From contig NZ_CP043575.1 in the NCBI RefSeq assembly GCF_014076495.1, positions 2,852,001 to 2,916,000 of the forward strand: a DNA stretch of 64,000 bases, written 5' to 3'. This DNA is from Comamonas koreensis. GTDB lineage: Bacteria; Pseudomonadota; Gammaproteobacteria; Burkholderiales; Burkholderiaceae_C. Made by a program: the position numbers and the translations under genes. Position 1 is the first letter of the stretch. The number at the start of each line of letters is the position of its first letter. Under the pieces are notes generated by a model, which saw nothing but the letters and a program-made list of their open reading frames with translations, was not told the DNA's origin and ran no database searches. Positions 17,435 to 25,418 of the stretch are shown here, piece after piece.

Positions 17435-19060
17435 TCAGCGGAACAGCACGCCCGCTTCGTCCGGGTGCCAGGCAGGGTATTTTTCCATCACCTGCTCGAA
17501 CAGCGCCGAGTCGGTCAGACGCAGCAGCCAGGCTTGCAGATGGGGCCAGGGGTGATTCTGCCATGCCGCCTCATCGATGCCGGCAAACTGGCGCACAAAG
17601 GGGCGGATGGCCATGTCGGCCAGGCTCGGGTCGCGGCCAAACAGGTAGCCGGTCGCCGCCAGCTGCTGGTTGAGCGCACCCAAAAAGGTCTGGGCGGTGG
17701 CCGCTGCGGCAGCGGCGTCTGCTTGCGGGTAGCGGCTGGGGTATTTGCAGCGGTCCAGCGCGGGTTTGAATTCGCTGTCATGGCGGGCGATCAGCGCCTG
17801 CATCTCGCCCAGGCTACCGGCAGTGGGGCTGAGCCACTGGTCGGGGTCATTCTGGCGCAGCGCCCAGAGCATGATCTCCAGGCTCTCTTCGAGCACCGTG
17901 CCGTCGGCGAGCACCAGCACCGGCACGGTGGCCTTGGGCGATGCATCCAGCAGCGCCTGGGGCTTGTCCTTGAGGACGACCTCGCGCAGCTGGCAGGCAA
18001 TGCCGGCATAGGCCAGCGCCAGGCGGGCCCGCATCGCATAGGGGCAGCGGCGGAACGAGTACAGCACCGGCAGGCCTTGCAAGGCCTGCTGCTGCGCGGC
18101 GATCTTTTGCTGGCGCGATTGCTGCGAGCTGGCCTGGGTGTGGCCCAGATGGGTGTCACCGCGCTCCTGCGCCAGGTCCATCTGCCGCTGGCGCTCGGCC
18201 AGCGACTGCAGTTGCTCAGGCGTGCGGCTGCCGTGGCAGTAGGGGCAGCTGACGCCGCGCACATAGTGGGCATGGGCCAGCTCGGCCGCGCCCAGCGGCA
18301 TGCGGCAGCTGCGGCACAGCTGGTGGGGGCCGCGCACCAGGCCGTGGCCGACGGAGACGCGCTCGTCAAACACAAAGCAGTCGCCCCACCACATCGATTC
18401 GTCCTCGGCCACCGTTTCCAGGTACTTGAGGATGCCGCCTTCGAGGTGGTACACCTCCTCAAAACCCTGGGTCTTCATGTAGGCGGTGGATTTTTCGCAG
18501 CGGATACCCCCGGTGCAAAACATTGCCACCTTTTGCTTGCCATGCAGCGCGCCGCCGGGCTGGGACTGCTCGGCCACCCATTGCGGAAACTCGGTAAAGC
18601 TCTTGGTGTGCGGGTTGATCGCGCCCTCAAAACTGCCAATGCCCACCTCGTAGTCATTGCGCGTATCGACCAGCACCACATCGGGCTGGCTGATCAGCGC
18701 ATTCCAGTCCTCGGGCTTGACATACTGGCCGGCATTGCGCGCGGGGTTCAACTCGGGCACGCCCAAGGTCACAATCTCCTGCTTGAGGCGCACGCGCATG
18801 CGGTAGAAGGGATTGCTGTCGGCATAGGCCTCCTTGTGTACCAGGTGGGCCAGGCGCGGGTCACGCTTGAGCCAGTCCAGCACCGCTTGCACATCGGCAG
18901 GCAGCCCGGCAATCGTGCCGTTGATACCTTCATGGGCCAGCAGCAGCAGGCCCTTGACCTGGTGCTGGTCACACAGCGCCTGCAAGGGCTGCTGCCACTG
19001 GGCAAACTCGGGCAGGTCGATGAACTGGTAAAGCGCGGCGGTGAGGTATTGCTGGGACAT
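17435..19060 (-). CDS. trhO: Fusion: TrhO-type tRNA uridine hydroxylase (rhodanese) plus glutathione S-transferase domain
   Basis: 541 residues from the ATG at 19060. Residues 1-315 match the TrhO/YceA family, which makes 5-hydroxyuridine at tRNA position 34: LLLAHEGINGTIAG near 38-52, VLVDTRNDYEVGIGSFEGA near 129-147 and the rhodanese loop FCTGGIRCEKS with C182 and C188. A cysteine set follows (CRSC at 249-252, CPYC at 272-275), possibly a zinc site. After a Gln/Arg-rich linker (about 290-330), residues 331-541 form a glutathione-transferase-like domain beginning LYSFRRCPYAMRARLALAY and continuing with KATVPVLVLADGTVLEESLEIM, which binds glutathione in relatives. E. coli TrhO is about 350 residues and lacks this domain. 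No frame break lies between the halves. Confidence 0.88.
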   Translation of the reverse strand: MSQQYLTAALYQFIDLPEFAQWQQPLQALCDQHQVKGLLLLAHEGINGTIAGLPADVQAVLDWLKRDPRLAHLVHKEAYADSNPFYRMRVRLKQEIVTLGVPELNPARNAGQYVKPEDWNALISQPDVVLVDTRNDYEVGIGSFEGAINPHTKSFTEFPQWVAEQSQPGGALHGKQKVAMFCTGGIRCEKSTAYMKTQGFEEVYHLEGGILKYLETVAEDESMWWGDCFVFDERVSVGHGLVRGPHQLCRSCRMPLGAAELAHAHYVRGVSCPYCHGSRTPEQLQSLAERQRQMDLAQERGDTHLGHTQASSQQSRQQKIAAQQQALQGLPVLYSFRRCPYAMRARLALAYAGIACQLREVVLKDKPQALLDASPKATVPVLVLADGTVLEESLEIMLWALRQNDPDQWLSPTAGSLGEMQALIARHDSEFKPALDRCKYPSRYPQADAAAAAATAQTFLGALNQQLAATGYLFGRDPSLADMAIRPFVRQFAGIDEAAWQNHPWPHLQAWLLRLTDSALFEQVMEKYPAWHPDEAGVLFR

Positions 19061-19072
19061 GGAGAAAATCTG

Positions 19073-19106
19073 CGAAAAATACGCGCCCCTGTGGCCGTAT
19101 TTTTCG
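19073..19106. repeat. Perfect 11-bp inverted repeat just upstream of the trhO-GST start
   Basis: CGAAAAATACG at 19073-19083 and CGTATTTTTCG at 19096-19106, with a 12-base spacer. On the minus strand it ends 12 bases before the ATG at 19060, so it would be either an operator or a 5'-leader hairpin. The gene has no obvious Shine-Dalgarno. Confidence 0.6.
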
Positions 19107-19314
19107 GGGTATTGCATAGGAAAAGCCAGGTGGACTGGAGGAGGGCCCTTCGATCCACCAACTTGGGGTGGCTGCAGGGGGCTGGCGCCGGCAGGGTGGC
19201 CTGCGCAGGCATCCCCATGGCGGGCGGGCCGCAGTCCAACGGCTGAACATCGTACTGTATCTGAATCGCCCATTTCTAGACCTGGATCAGCAAAATGGCC
19301 CAGCGTGCAGGCGT

Positions 19315-19337
19315 AAAAAAGCCCGGCAGGGCCGGGC
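19315..19337 (-). terminator. Rho-independent terminator after the DUF3617-like lipoprotein gene
   Basis: On the minus strand, a 7-bp GC-only stem GCCCGGC/GCCGGGC with a three-base loop is followed by six T residues; it starts 29 bases past the stop at 19367. Confidence 0.85.
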
Positions 19338-19366
19338 GGGTTTTGCAGCAGTTGCGCGCTTGCTGA

Positions 19367-19897
19367 TTACTTGGGGCTCAGGCCCGTGATGTCGTAGAAG
19401 TTGATCTTGCCGCCACCGTCAAAGACGCGGTCGCCAGGGTTGATGCCGGCAGGGCAGGCGCCCAGGTACTCGCCCTTGATATTGCGGGTGGTCTCCACGG
19501 TGCTGCCATCGGGCATCTGCTGCTTGGTGACCGACAGCACATGGAAGTTGTGCTGGAAGTCGCCGGTGATCTTGCGGCTGCTCTCGATGCGCTGCTCGGT
19601 CTGGCCCACCTTGCAGTTGGACGTGAATTGCCAGCCATTGCTGTCTTTCAAACTCGCCGTCTTGCATTGCTGCACATCGTACTTAGCCTTTTGCAGCTCA
19701 CGGGTCTTGTAAAAGGTGTCCTTGTCCATGCAGTCCTGGAACTGGACGGTCTGGCCATCCTGGTCTGTGGAGCTGATCTGCCAGTGGCCTGACTTGGGGC
19801 GGGGCAGGTCTTCGATGTCGCCGGTGGAGGCGCAACCGGCTGCCAGCAAGGCGGCGGCAACGGCGGACAGGGAGGTGAGGTAACGGGTAGAAAGCAT
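19367..19897 (-). CDS. Lipoprotein, probable DUF3617 family
   Basis: 176 residues. The ATG at 19897 follows GAGGA at a suitable distance. A lipoprotein signal is clear: hydrophobic SLSAVAAALLAAGC with the lipidated cysteine in the LAAGC box. After the cysteine, the pattern SGHWQISSTDQDGQTV, then QDCMDKDTF, paired cysteines and SSRKITGDFQHNFHV fits DUF3617 proteins, which are envelope proteins of unknown function with conserved cysteines. An Asp-free +2 residue (Ala) after the lipobox cysteine suggests outer-membrane sorting. It is a single-gene unit with its own terminator. Confidence 0.75.
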   Translation of the reverse strand: MLSTRYLTSLSAVAAALLAAGCASTGDIEDLPRPKSGHWQISSTDQDGQTVQFQDCMDKDTFYKTRELQKAKYDVQQCKTASLKDSNGWQFTSNCKVGQTEQRIESSRKITGDFQHNFHVLSVTKQQMPDGSTVETTRNIKGEYLGACPAGINPGDRVFDGGGKINFYDITGLSPK

Positions 19898-20044
19898 GGA
19901 TGTCCTCTCGGTGGTTGTCATGCAGCATCGCTGCAGCGTGTTTTTGTACAGGAACGCGTTGTTACTTTATATCCTAGGCGGGGCGCTGCCCGCACATTGT
20001 CTGACAAGGGCCGGGCCGCGTGTAGGAGAGCACCCGGCGCGTGC

Positions 20045-20941
20045 TTACGGCAGCGGTTTTGTACGCTCTTCGGGGTGCTGATCTTGGCCACATTGCTCCA
20101 ATAGCCAGCGCTCGAAGGTCTGCATCGCCAACGAAGGGCTGCGCGATTTCAGCTGGGTGAGCCAGTAGCTGCCGGTATCCAAGGTCTGCGCAAGCGGCGC
20201 GACCAGGCGCCCCGCCTGCAGATCACGCGAAAACAGGCGCAAGGGCAGCAGCGCGACGCCCAGGCCCTGCGCTGCCGCCTCGGCCAGCGTGAGGGATGAA
20301 TCGAACACCGTGCCGCGCAGGCTGGGGCAGGCGAGCTTGTTCTGGGCGAACCACTGCTCCCACTCGCCTGCGCGGTAGGTGCGCAGCAAGGTCTCGCGCG
20401 CCAGGTCGGCCGGCTGCTGCAGGCGTGCGGCGATCGCGGGCGCGCACATGGGGGTCAGGGGCGCCTGCAGCAGCTGCCGGGCCGACGTGCCATGCCAGGC
20501 GCCGTCGCCAAAGCGGATCGCACAGTCCCAGCCTTCGCCGGCCAGGTCCACCCGGTTGTTGTGGGTGAAAAGGCGCAGGTCGACAAAGGCATGGGCCTCC
20601 TGAAAAGCACGCAGCCTGGGCAGCAGCCAGCCCACCGCAAAAGTGCCCACAACGCCGACCGAGAGCACCTCATGCGGCCGCCGGTCCTGCACCTGCGCCA
20701 AGGCACGCGACAGGCTGCCAAAGGCCTGGGCCACCACCGGCACCAGAGCCATGCCTTCATCGGTCAGTGCCAGGCCGCGCGGCAGGCGGCGAAACAGCGG
20801 CTTGCCCAATTGGTCTTCTAGCTGGCGAATGTGCTGACTGATGGCGGCCTGGGTCACATGCAGCTCCAGCGCCGCACGCGTCAGATTGAGGTGGCGCGCG
20901 GCGGCATCGAAAGCGCGCAGGGCATTCAAAGGCAGGTGCAT
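20045..20941 (-). CDS. ampR: AmpR-type LysR-family regulator of the adjacent beta-lactamase
   Basis: 298 residues. The N-terminal winged helix-turn-helix begins LPLNALRAFDAAARHLNLTR and continues TQAAISQHIRQLEDQLG. The sensor domain keeps the AmpR signature VGVVGTFAVGWLLPRLRAF, THNNRVDLAGEGWDCAIRFG and DGAWHGT. These are the stretches around the residues where changes alter induction in enterobacterial AmpR. Known AmpR proteins switch between repression and activation in response to cell-wall fragments and nucleotide precursors. It is divergent from the class A enzyme gene with 116 bases between the starts, the classical arrangement, so direct control of that gene is likely. Confidence 0.88.
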   Translation of the reverse strand: MHLPLNALRAFDAAARHLNLTRAALELHVTQAAISQHIRQLEDQLGKPLFRRLPRGLALTDEGMALVPVVAQAFGSLSRALAQVQDRRPHEVLSVGVVGTFAVGWLLPRLRAFQEAHAFVDLRLFTHNNRVDLAGEGWDCAIRFGDGAWHGTSARQLLQAPLTPMCAPAIAARLQQPADLARETLLRTYRAGEWEQWFAQNKLACPSLRGTVFDSSLTLAEAAAQGLGVALLPLRLFSRDLQAGRLVAPLAQTLDTGSYWLTQLKSRSPSLAMQTFERWLLEQCGQDQHPEERTKPLP

Positions 20942-21005
20942 AAGCTATAAGTTTTTCTTGTGGGTTTTCTTGGTTTTCATCGTTGGTCAAGCGCGCGGGA
21001 TATCG

Positions 21006-21015
21006 GTAAATTTAC
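21006..21015. promoter_or_regulatory. Candidate AmpR operator core in the ampR-bla intergenic region
   Basis: GTAAATTTAC is a perfect 10-bp AT-rich palindrome within the 116-base divergent promoter region. It is reminiscent of the AAATTT core of the AmpR-protected region in enterobacteria. The match is short, so this is a suggestion. No good -35/-10 pair for the bla gene was found. Confidence 0.35.
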
Positions 21016-21057
21016 GCCTGTCCGCTGGATAACAACGAATTTTAAGGATTGAAAACC

Positions 21058-21948
21058 ATGTATAGAAGAAAGTTTTTCTTGACTATGGGTGCGGCCAGCT
21101 TGATCGCCACCTCCGCGCGCGCCTGGGCTGCTGCGCCATCGGCAGACAAGGCGGCAGCGCGCCAGTTTGCCCAGGCCATGCAGGATCTGGAGCGCTCGGT
21201 GGGCGGGCGCCTGGGCGTGTCTGCGCTCAACACCGTGACGGGTGCGGCGCTGGGCTGGCGCCAGAATGAGCGCTTTGCGATGTGCAGCACCTTCAAGATG
21301 CTGCTGGCCGCCCAGGTTCTCTCGCGCGTCGATGCGGGCCAGGACCGGCTGGACGCTGCGCTGACGTTTGACCGGTCGGTCCTGGTGGAGCATTCGCCGG
21401 TGACCGAAAAATTTGCTGGCAAGGCTCCGATGACGGTCGATGCGCTGTGCGACGCCATCATGACGGTCAGCGACAATGGCGCTGCGAACCTGCTGCTGGA
21501 GCGCGTGGGTGGCCCGGCGAGCTTTACCGCCTACATGCGCAGCTTGACTGACCCGGTCACCCGGCTGGACCGCATCGAGCCTGCGATGAGTGAATCCAAA
21601 CCCGGCGATGTGCGCGATACGACCAGCCCACAGGCGATGCTGAGCAGCATGCGCGCGCTGACCCTGGGTACGGCCTTGAGCCCCGCCAGCCGCGAACGGC
21701 TGGTGGGTTGGATGGAAGCCAATACGACGGGCGACCACTGCCTGCGCGCAGGCGCCCCGGGCTGGAAGGTGGCGGACAAGACCGGGTCCGGACCTAACAC
21801 CCGCAATGACATTGGCCTGCTGTGGGCGCCCGGCGCTGCGACGCCGATTCTGGTGACCAGCTACTTGACCGAATGCAAGGCCGAGCCCAAGGCGCGCGAT
21901 GCGGCACTGGCGCGGGTGGCCGCCGAGCTGGTCAAGCTTTGGGGCTGA
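21058..21948 (+). CDS. Class A beta-lactamase, L2-like, Tat-exported
   Basis: 296 residues. The ATG at 21058 follows AAGGA; an in-frame TTG three codons upstream is less likely. Tat signal YRRKFFLTMGAAS with cleavage after ARAWA. Serine beta-lactamase motifs: CSTFK with nucleophile S77 (Ambler S70) and K80, VSDN (Ambler 130-132) and DKTGSG near the C-terminus. Overall pattern (SVGGRLGVSAL, RFAMCSTFK, TGDHCLRAG) most resembles the Stenotrophomonas L2 family. The omega loop reads DRIEPAMSES: the general base Glu166 is present, but the normally conserved Asn170 is Ser (codon 21589-21591). The divergent ampR predicts induction by beta-lactams. The spectrum cannot be predicted. Confidence 0.93.
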   Translation: MYRRKFFLTMGAASLIATSARAWAAAPSADKAAARQFAQAMQDLERSVGGRLGVSALNTVTGAALGWRQNERFAMCSTFKMLLAAQVLSRVDAGQDRLDAALTFDRSVLVEHSPVTEKFAGKAPMTVDALCDAIMTVSDNGAANLLLERVGGPASFTAYMRSLTDPVTRLDRIEPAMSESKPGDVRDTTSPQAMLSSMRALTLGTALSPASRERLVGWMEANTTGDHCLRAGAPGWKVADKTGSGPNTRNDIGLLWAPGAATPILVTSYLTECKAEPKARDAALARVAAELVKLWG

Positions 21949-21997
21949 TTGGGGATTGAATGGGGGATGGATCGGGCGCTGATCGCCTCGATTCAAA

Positions 21998-22027
21998 CCA
22001 AACTGCCCCTTGCCAGAGGCAGTTTGG
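21998..22027. repeat. Perfect inverted repeat between convergent bla and argA
   Basis: CCAAACTGCC and GGCAGTTTGG form a 10-bp stem (11 with the flanking A-T pair) around a 10-base loop. No T tract follows on either strand. It may act as a bidirectional terminator or mRNA-stabilising hairpin for the convergent genes. Confidence 0.5.
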
Positions 22028-22080
22028 TGAGGGGCGCTGCCGGTGCAAGCAGGGCCCCTTGGCGCATTAACGCCAGGCGA

Positions 22081-23427
22081 TCACAGGTACTTCACCAGCA
22101 CCTGGCTCTTGCGGCTCCAGTTGTACTTGGCCTTGCGCTGCTCGGGCAGCCAGTCCGGGTCCACCGGCTGGAAGCCGCGCTTGAGGAACCAGTGCATCGT
22201 GCGGGTGGTGAGCACAAAAATGCTCTTGAGGCCGGTGGCGCGGGCGCGCTGCTCGATGCGCTTGAGCAGTTTTTCGCCATCGCCCGTGCCCTGGCTCTGG
22301 GGCGAGACGGTGACAGCGGCCATTTCGGCGGTGCCCGCTTCCGGGTAGGGGTAGAGTGCCGCGCAGCCGAAGATCACGCCATCGTGCTCGATGATGGTGT
22401 AGGCGGAGATATCGCGCTCGATCTCGGTGCGGCTGCGTTTGACCAGCGTGCCGTCCTTCTCGAAAGGCTCGATCAGCTGCAAAATGCCGCCGACATCATC
22501 GGGCTTGGCCTCACGCAGCTCTTCGAGGCGCTCATCGATCACCATGGTGCCAATGCCATCGTGCACATAGATTTCCAGCAGCAGCGCGCCATCGGTCGCA
22601 AAGGGCAGGATGTGGCTGCGCTCCACGCCTTCCTTGCAGGCCTTCACACAATGCTGCAGGTAAAAGCCCACATCGGTGGGCAAGGTGGCGGGTGGCAACT
22701 GGGCAAGCAGCTTTTGTGCCACATCCAGCGGCAGCTCGGTGTCGACCGGGTTGTCTTCTCCTTCGGGCTCCAGCGGGTTCAGGCGAATGCCGGCCACTTC
22801 GGTCAGGAACATCAGCTTGTCGGCTTTGAGCTCAATGGCCACGCGCGTGGCCACTTCTTCCATGCTGAGGTTGAAAGCCTCGCCCGTGGGCGAGAAACCA
22901 AACGGCGAGACCAGCACCATCGCGCCCATGTCCAGGGTGCGGTGGATGCCGCCGACATCAACCTTGCGCACCAGGCCCGAATGCATGAAATCGACGCCAT
23001 CGACAATGCCGACCGGGCGCGCGGTGACAAAGTTGCCCGAGATCACGCGCACGGTGGCGCCGGCCATCGGTGTATTGGGCAGGCCCTGGCTGAAGGCCGC
23101 TTCAATCTCGAAGCGCAGCTGGCCTGCGGCCTCCTGGGCGCAGTCGAGCGCCACCGAATCGGTCACCCGGATGCCATGCGAGTAGCGCGGCGCATGGCCC
23201 TTGGCCGCCAGCTGCTCATTGACCTGGGGCCTAAAACCATGGACCAGCACGATCTTGACACCCAGCGCCTGGATCAGGGCCAGATCCTGGGCAATCGATT
23301 GCAGCTTGCCCGCTGCAATCGCCTCACCTGTCACGCCCACTACAAAAGTCTGGTTGCGAAACTTATGGATATAAGGCGCCACCGAGCGGAACCAGGGCAC
23401 AAAGGTGAAATTGAATACAGCGGACAT
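22081..23427 (-). CDS. argA: N-acetylglutamate synthase (amino-acid N-acetyltransferase) ArgA
   Basis: 448 residues from the ATG at 23427. Catalyses the first step of arginine synthesis, acetylation of glutamate with acetyl-CoA. The N-terminal half is an amino-acid-kinase-like regulatory domain (VVGVTGEAIAAGK, KIVLVHGFRPQV, VSPFGFSPTGEAFNLS). The C-terminal GNAT domain has ERDISAYTIIEHDGVIFGCA and AAVTVSPQSQGTGDGEKLL, the acetyl-CoA loop. Both halves are intact and the length is usual for the bacterial bifunctional-fold form. No other arginine genes are adjacent. Confidence 0.95.
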   Translation of the reverse strand: MSAVFNFTFVPWFRSVAPYIHKFRNQTFVVGVTGEAIAAGKLQSIAQDLALIQALGVKIVLVHGFRPQVNEQLAAKGHAPRYSHGIRVTDSVALDCAQEAAGQLRFEIEAAFSQGLPNTPMAGATVRVISGNFVTARPVGIVDGVDFMHSGLVRKVDVGGIHRTLDMGAMVLVSPFGFSPTGEAFNLSMEEVATRVAIELKADKLMFLTEVAGIRLNPLEPEGEDNPVDTELPLDVAQKLLAQLPPATLPTDVGFYLQHCVKACKEGVERSHILPFATDGALLLEIYVHDGIGTMVIDERLEELREAKPDDVGGILQLIEPFEKDGTLVKRSRTEIERDISAYTIIEHDGVIFGCAALYPYPEAGTAEMAAVTVSPQSQGTGDGEKLLKRIEQRARATGLKSIFVLTTRTMHWFLKRGFQPVDPDWLPEQRKAKYNWSRKSQVLVKYL

Positions 23428-23689
23428 GGGGGTGGGGTGGGGGTATTTCCTAGAAGCACGCCAGATCGGCGGTTTGCGGCTGCCGCTATTGTTATACAAA
23501 CATCACGCGTCTGCATGCAGTTCGCTACGGAATGGGGCCTGCGGTCATGGGAAAAATCCATCGGCGCCGCCCTGTCCATTTTGGCTGGCGCAAAGTGGAG
23601 GTTTCGCAATCACAAACGGCGCAGGTGTGGGCAAACCGGCGCGCCGGGCCGATGATGGCGGTTTTGCAAAAAATAGTCAGGAGACAAGC

Positions 23690-24685
23690 ATGACCACCAC
23701 CATGAACCGCCGCCAGCTGCTGGCGCTGGGCGCAGCGCCTCTGGCCGCCGGCCTGCCTTTGCTGCATGCGGGGGCTGCGCATGCGGCCGACTACCCGAGC
23801 AAGCAGGTGAAGTTCATCGTTCCCTTCCCGCCGGGCGGCCCGGTCGATACGACCGCGCGTGCCTTTGTGCCGCCGCTGGGCCAGCTGTGGGGCCAGGGCA
23901 CCTTTATCGACAACCGCGCTGGCGGCGGCGGCATCATTGGCGCGGAGACGGCGGCCCGCCAACCGGCCGACGGCTACAGCCTGTTTGTCGGCGCAATCCA
24001 CCATTCGGTCAACCCCTCACTGCATCCCAAGCTGAGCTATGACATCCAGAAGGACTTTGTGCCGGTGAGCTTTGCGGCGATGTTCCCGGTGTTCCTGGTG
24101 GTCAACCCCAGCGTGCCAGCCAAGAACGTGCAGGAGCTGATCGCGCTGGCGAAAAAGCCGGGTAGCAACCTGGCCTTTGCCTCATCGGGCAATGGTGGCG
24201 GCACGCACCTGGCCGGGGAGCTGTTCAACATGCATGCGGGCACCAAGCTCTTGCACATCCCCTACAAGGGCAGCGCCCCGGCGATGACCGATGTGCTGGG
24301 CGGGCAGGTGGCGATGATGTTCAGCGATGCGCCCACCGCCATCGGCCATATCAAGAGCGGCAAGGTGCGCGTGCTGGGCGTTGCCAGCCCCAAGCGCTCG
24401 GCGCTGATGCCCGAGGTGCCCACCATTGCCGAGCAGGGCTTGCCCGGTTACGAGGCCTATTCCTGGGCGGCGCTGTTTGCGCCGGCAGGCACGCCCAAGG
24501 AGATCGTTGCCAAGATCAATGCCGATTTCAACCAGGTGATGCGCGCCCAGGAAGTGCGCCAGCGCCTCTATGTGGCGGGCGCCGAAGCCGACCCCGGCAC
24601 GCCCGAGGAGATGGCGCAGCGCCTGCAGTCCGAGATCGACAAATGGGCGCGGGTGGTCAAGGCCGCGCAGATCCGTATCGATTGA
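23690..24685 (+). CDS. Second Bug/TctC-family substrate-binding protein
   Basis: 331 residues. The ATG at 23690 follows AGGAG with a six-base spacer; the ATG at 23702 is possible. Twin-arginine signal NRRQLLALGAAPLAAG with cleavage near AHAAD, so Tat export is likely. Family segments: YPSKQVKFIVPFPPGGPVDT, DNRAGGGGIIGAETAARQ, IPYKGSAPAMTDVLGGQV and MMFSDAPTA. Like the gene at 511 it has no permease partner nearby. The two paralogues share framework motifs but differ in the ligand-pocket loops (GGTTDVV against GGPVDTT), so they probably bind different carboxylates. Confidence 0.88.
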   Translation: MTTTMNRRQLLALGAAPLAAGLPLLHAGAAHAADYPSKQVKFIVPFPPGGPVDTTARAFVPPLGQLWGQGTFIDNRAGGGGIIGAETAARQPADGYSLFVGAIHHSVNPSLHPKLSYDIQKDFVPVSFAAMFPVFLVVNPSVPAKNVQELIALAKKPGSNLAFASSGNGGGTHLAGELFNMHAGTKLLHIPYKGSAPAMTDVLGGQVAMMFSDAPTAIGHIKSGKVRVLGVASPKRSALMPEVPTIAEQGLPGYEAYSWAALFAPAGTPKEIVAKINADFNQVMRAQEVRQRLYVAGAEADPGTPEEMAQRLQSEIDKWARVVKAAQIRID

Positions 24686-24764
24686 GCGGGAGGCTGCGCG
24701 GGTTGATGCACTGCATGGTGCAGGCATGCACAATGGAGGCATCTTGTACTTGCAGACCGCCTCT

Positions 24765-25370
24765 ATGGACCTGATCTCTGGCAGCGCCGACCCCCATTTC
24801 CAACCGGTGGCGCTGGAAAAAGCCTACCGCCTGCTCAACCACGGCCCCACGGTGCTGGTGTCCGCCGCCCATGCCGGCGAGCGCAATGTGATGGCCGCCG
24901 CCTGGGCCTGCGCGCTGGACTTCACACCGCCCAAGGTGACCGTGGTGCTGGACAAGGCCACGCGCACCCGCGCGCTGGTCGAGGCCAGCGGCCGTTTTGC
25001 GCTGCAACTGCCCACCGTGCCTATCGCCGCCTTGACCGTGGAGTTGGGCACCATCAGCGCGCTGCAGCAGCCGGACAAACTCGCCCAGTCGGGTGTGCAG
25101 CTGTTTGAGGCGCCCGGCCAGCAAACGCCCTTGGTGGCGGGTTGCGCCGCCTGGCTGGAGTGCCGCCTGGTGCCCGAGCCCCACAACCAGCACAGCTATG
25201 ACCTGTTCATTGGCGAGGTGACCGGGGCCTGGGCCGATGACCGGGTGTTCCGGGAGGGCCACTGGCATTTCGAGACAGCGCCGCAAGACCTGCGCACTTT
25301 GCACTATGTCGCGGGTGGCCATTTCTATGCGATTGGGGAGGCGATTGATGTGCCCGTGCCCAAGGCGTGA
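24765..25370 (+). CDS. Flavin-reductase-like FMN-binding split-barrel protein
   Basis: 201 residues from the ATG at 24765; in-frame ATG 24726 and TTG 24750 (the latter after GGAGG) are alternative starts. The pattern PHFQPVALEKAYRLLNHGPTV, then NVMAAAWACALDFTPPKVTV, then RFALQLPT and LFIGEVTGAW follows the flavin-reductase-like split barrel that binds FMN. Relatives reduce flavin for monooxygenases or act on unknown substrates. No monooxygenase gene is nearby. Cytoplasmic, no signal. It lies 79 bases after the Bug gene on the same strand, so co-transcription is possible. Confidence 0.8.
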   Translation: MDLISGSADPHFQPVALEKAYRLLNHGPTVLVSAAHAGERNVMAAAWACALDFTPPKVTVVLDKATRTRALVEASGRFALQLPTVPIAALTVELGTISALQQPDKLAQSGVQLFEAPGQQTPLVAGCAAWLECRLVPEPHNQHSYDLFIGEVTGAWADDRVFREGHWHFETAPQDLRTLHYVAGGHFYAIGEAIDVPVPKA

Positions 25371-25418
25371 TCGCGCGCCTGGCTGCATCCGCGCCAGCTT
25401 TGGCGCTGGGTGGGCCTG

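Noticed and set aside
21998..22027. Intrinsic terminator call for the inverted repeat after the beta-lactamase
   Set aside because: The stem is good but no T tract follows on either strand, so it was listed only as a repeat.
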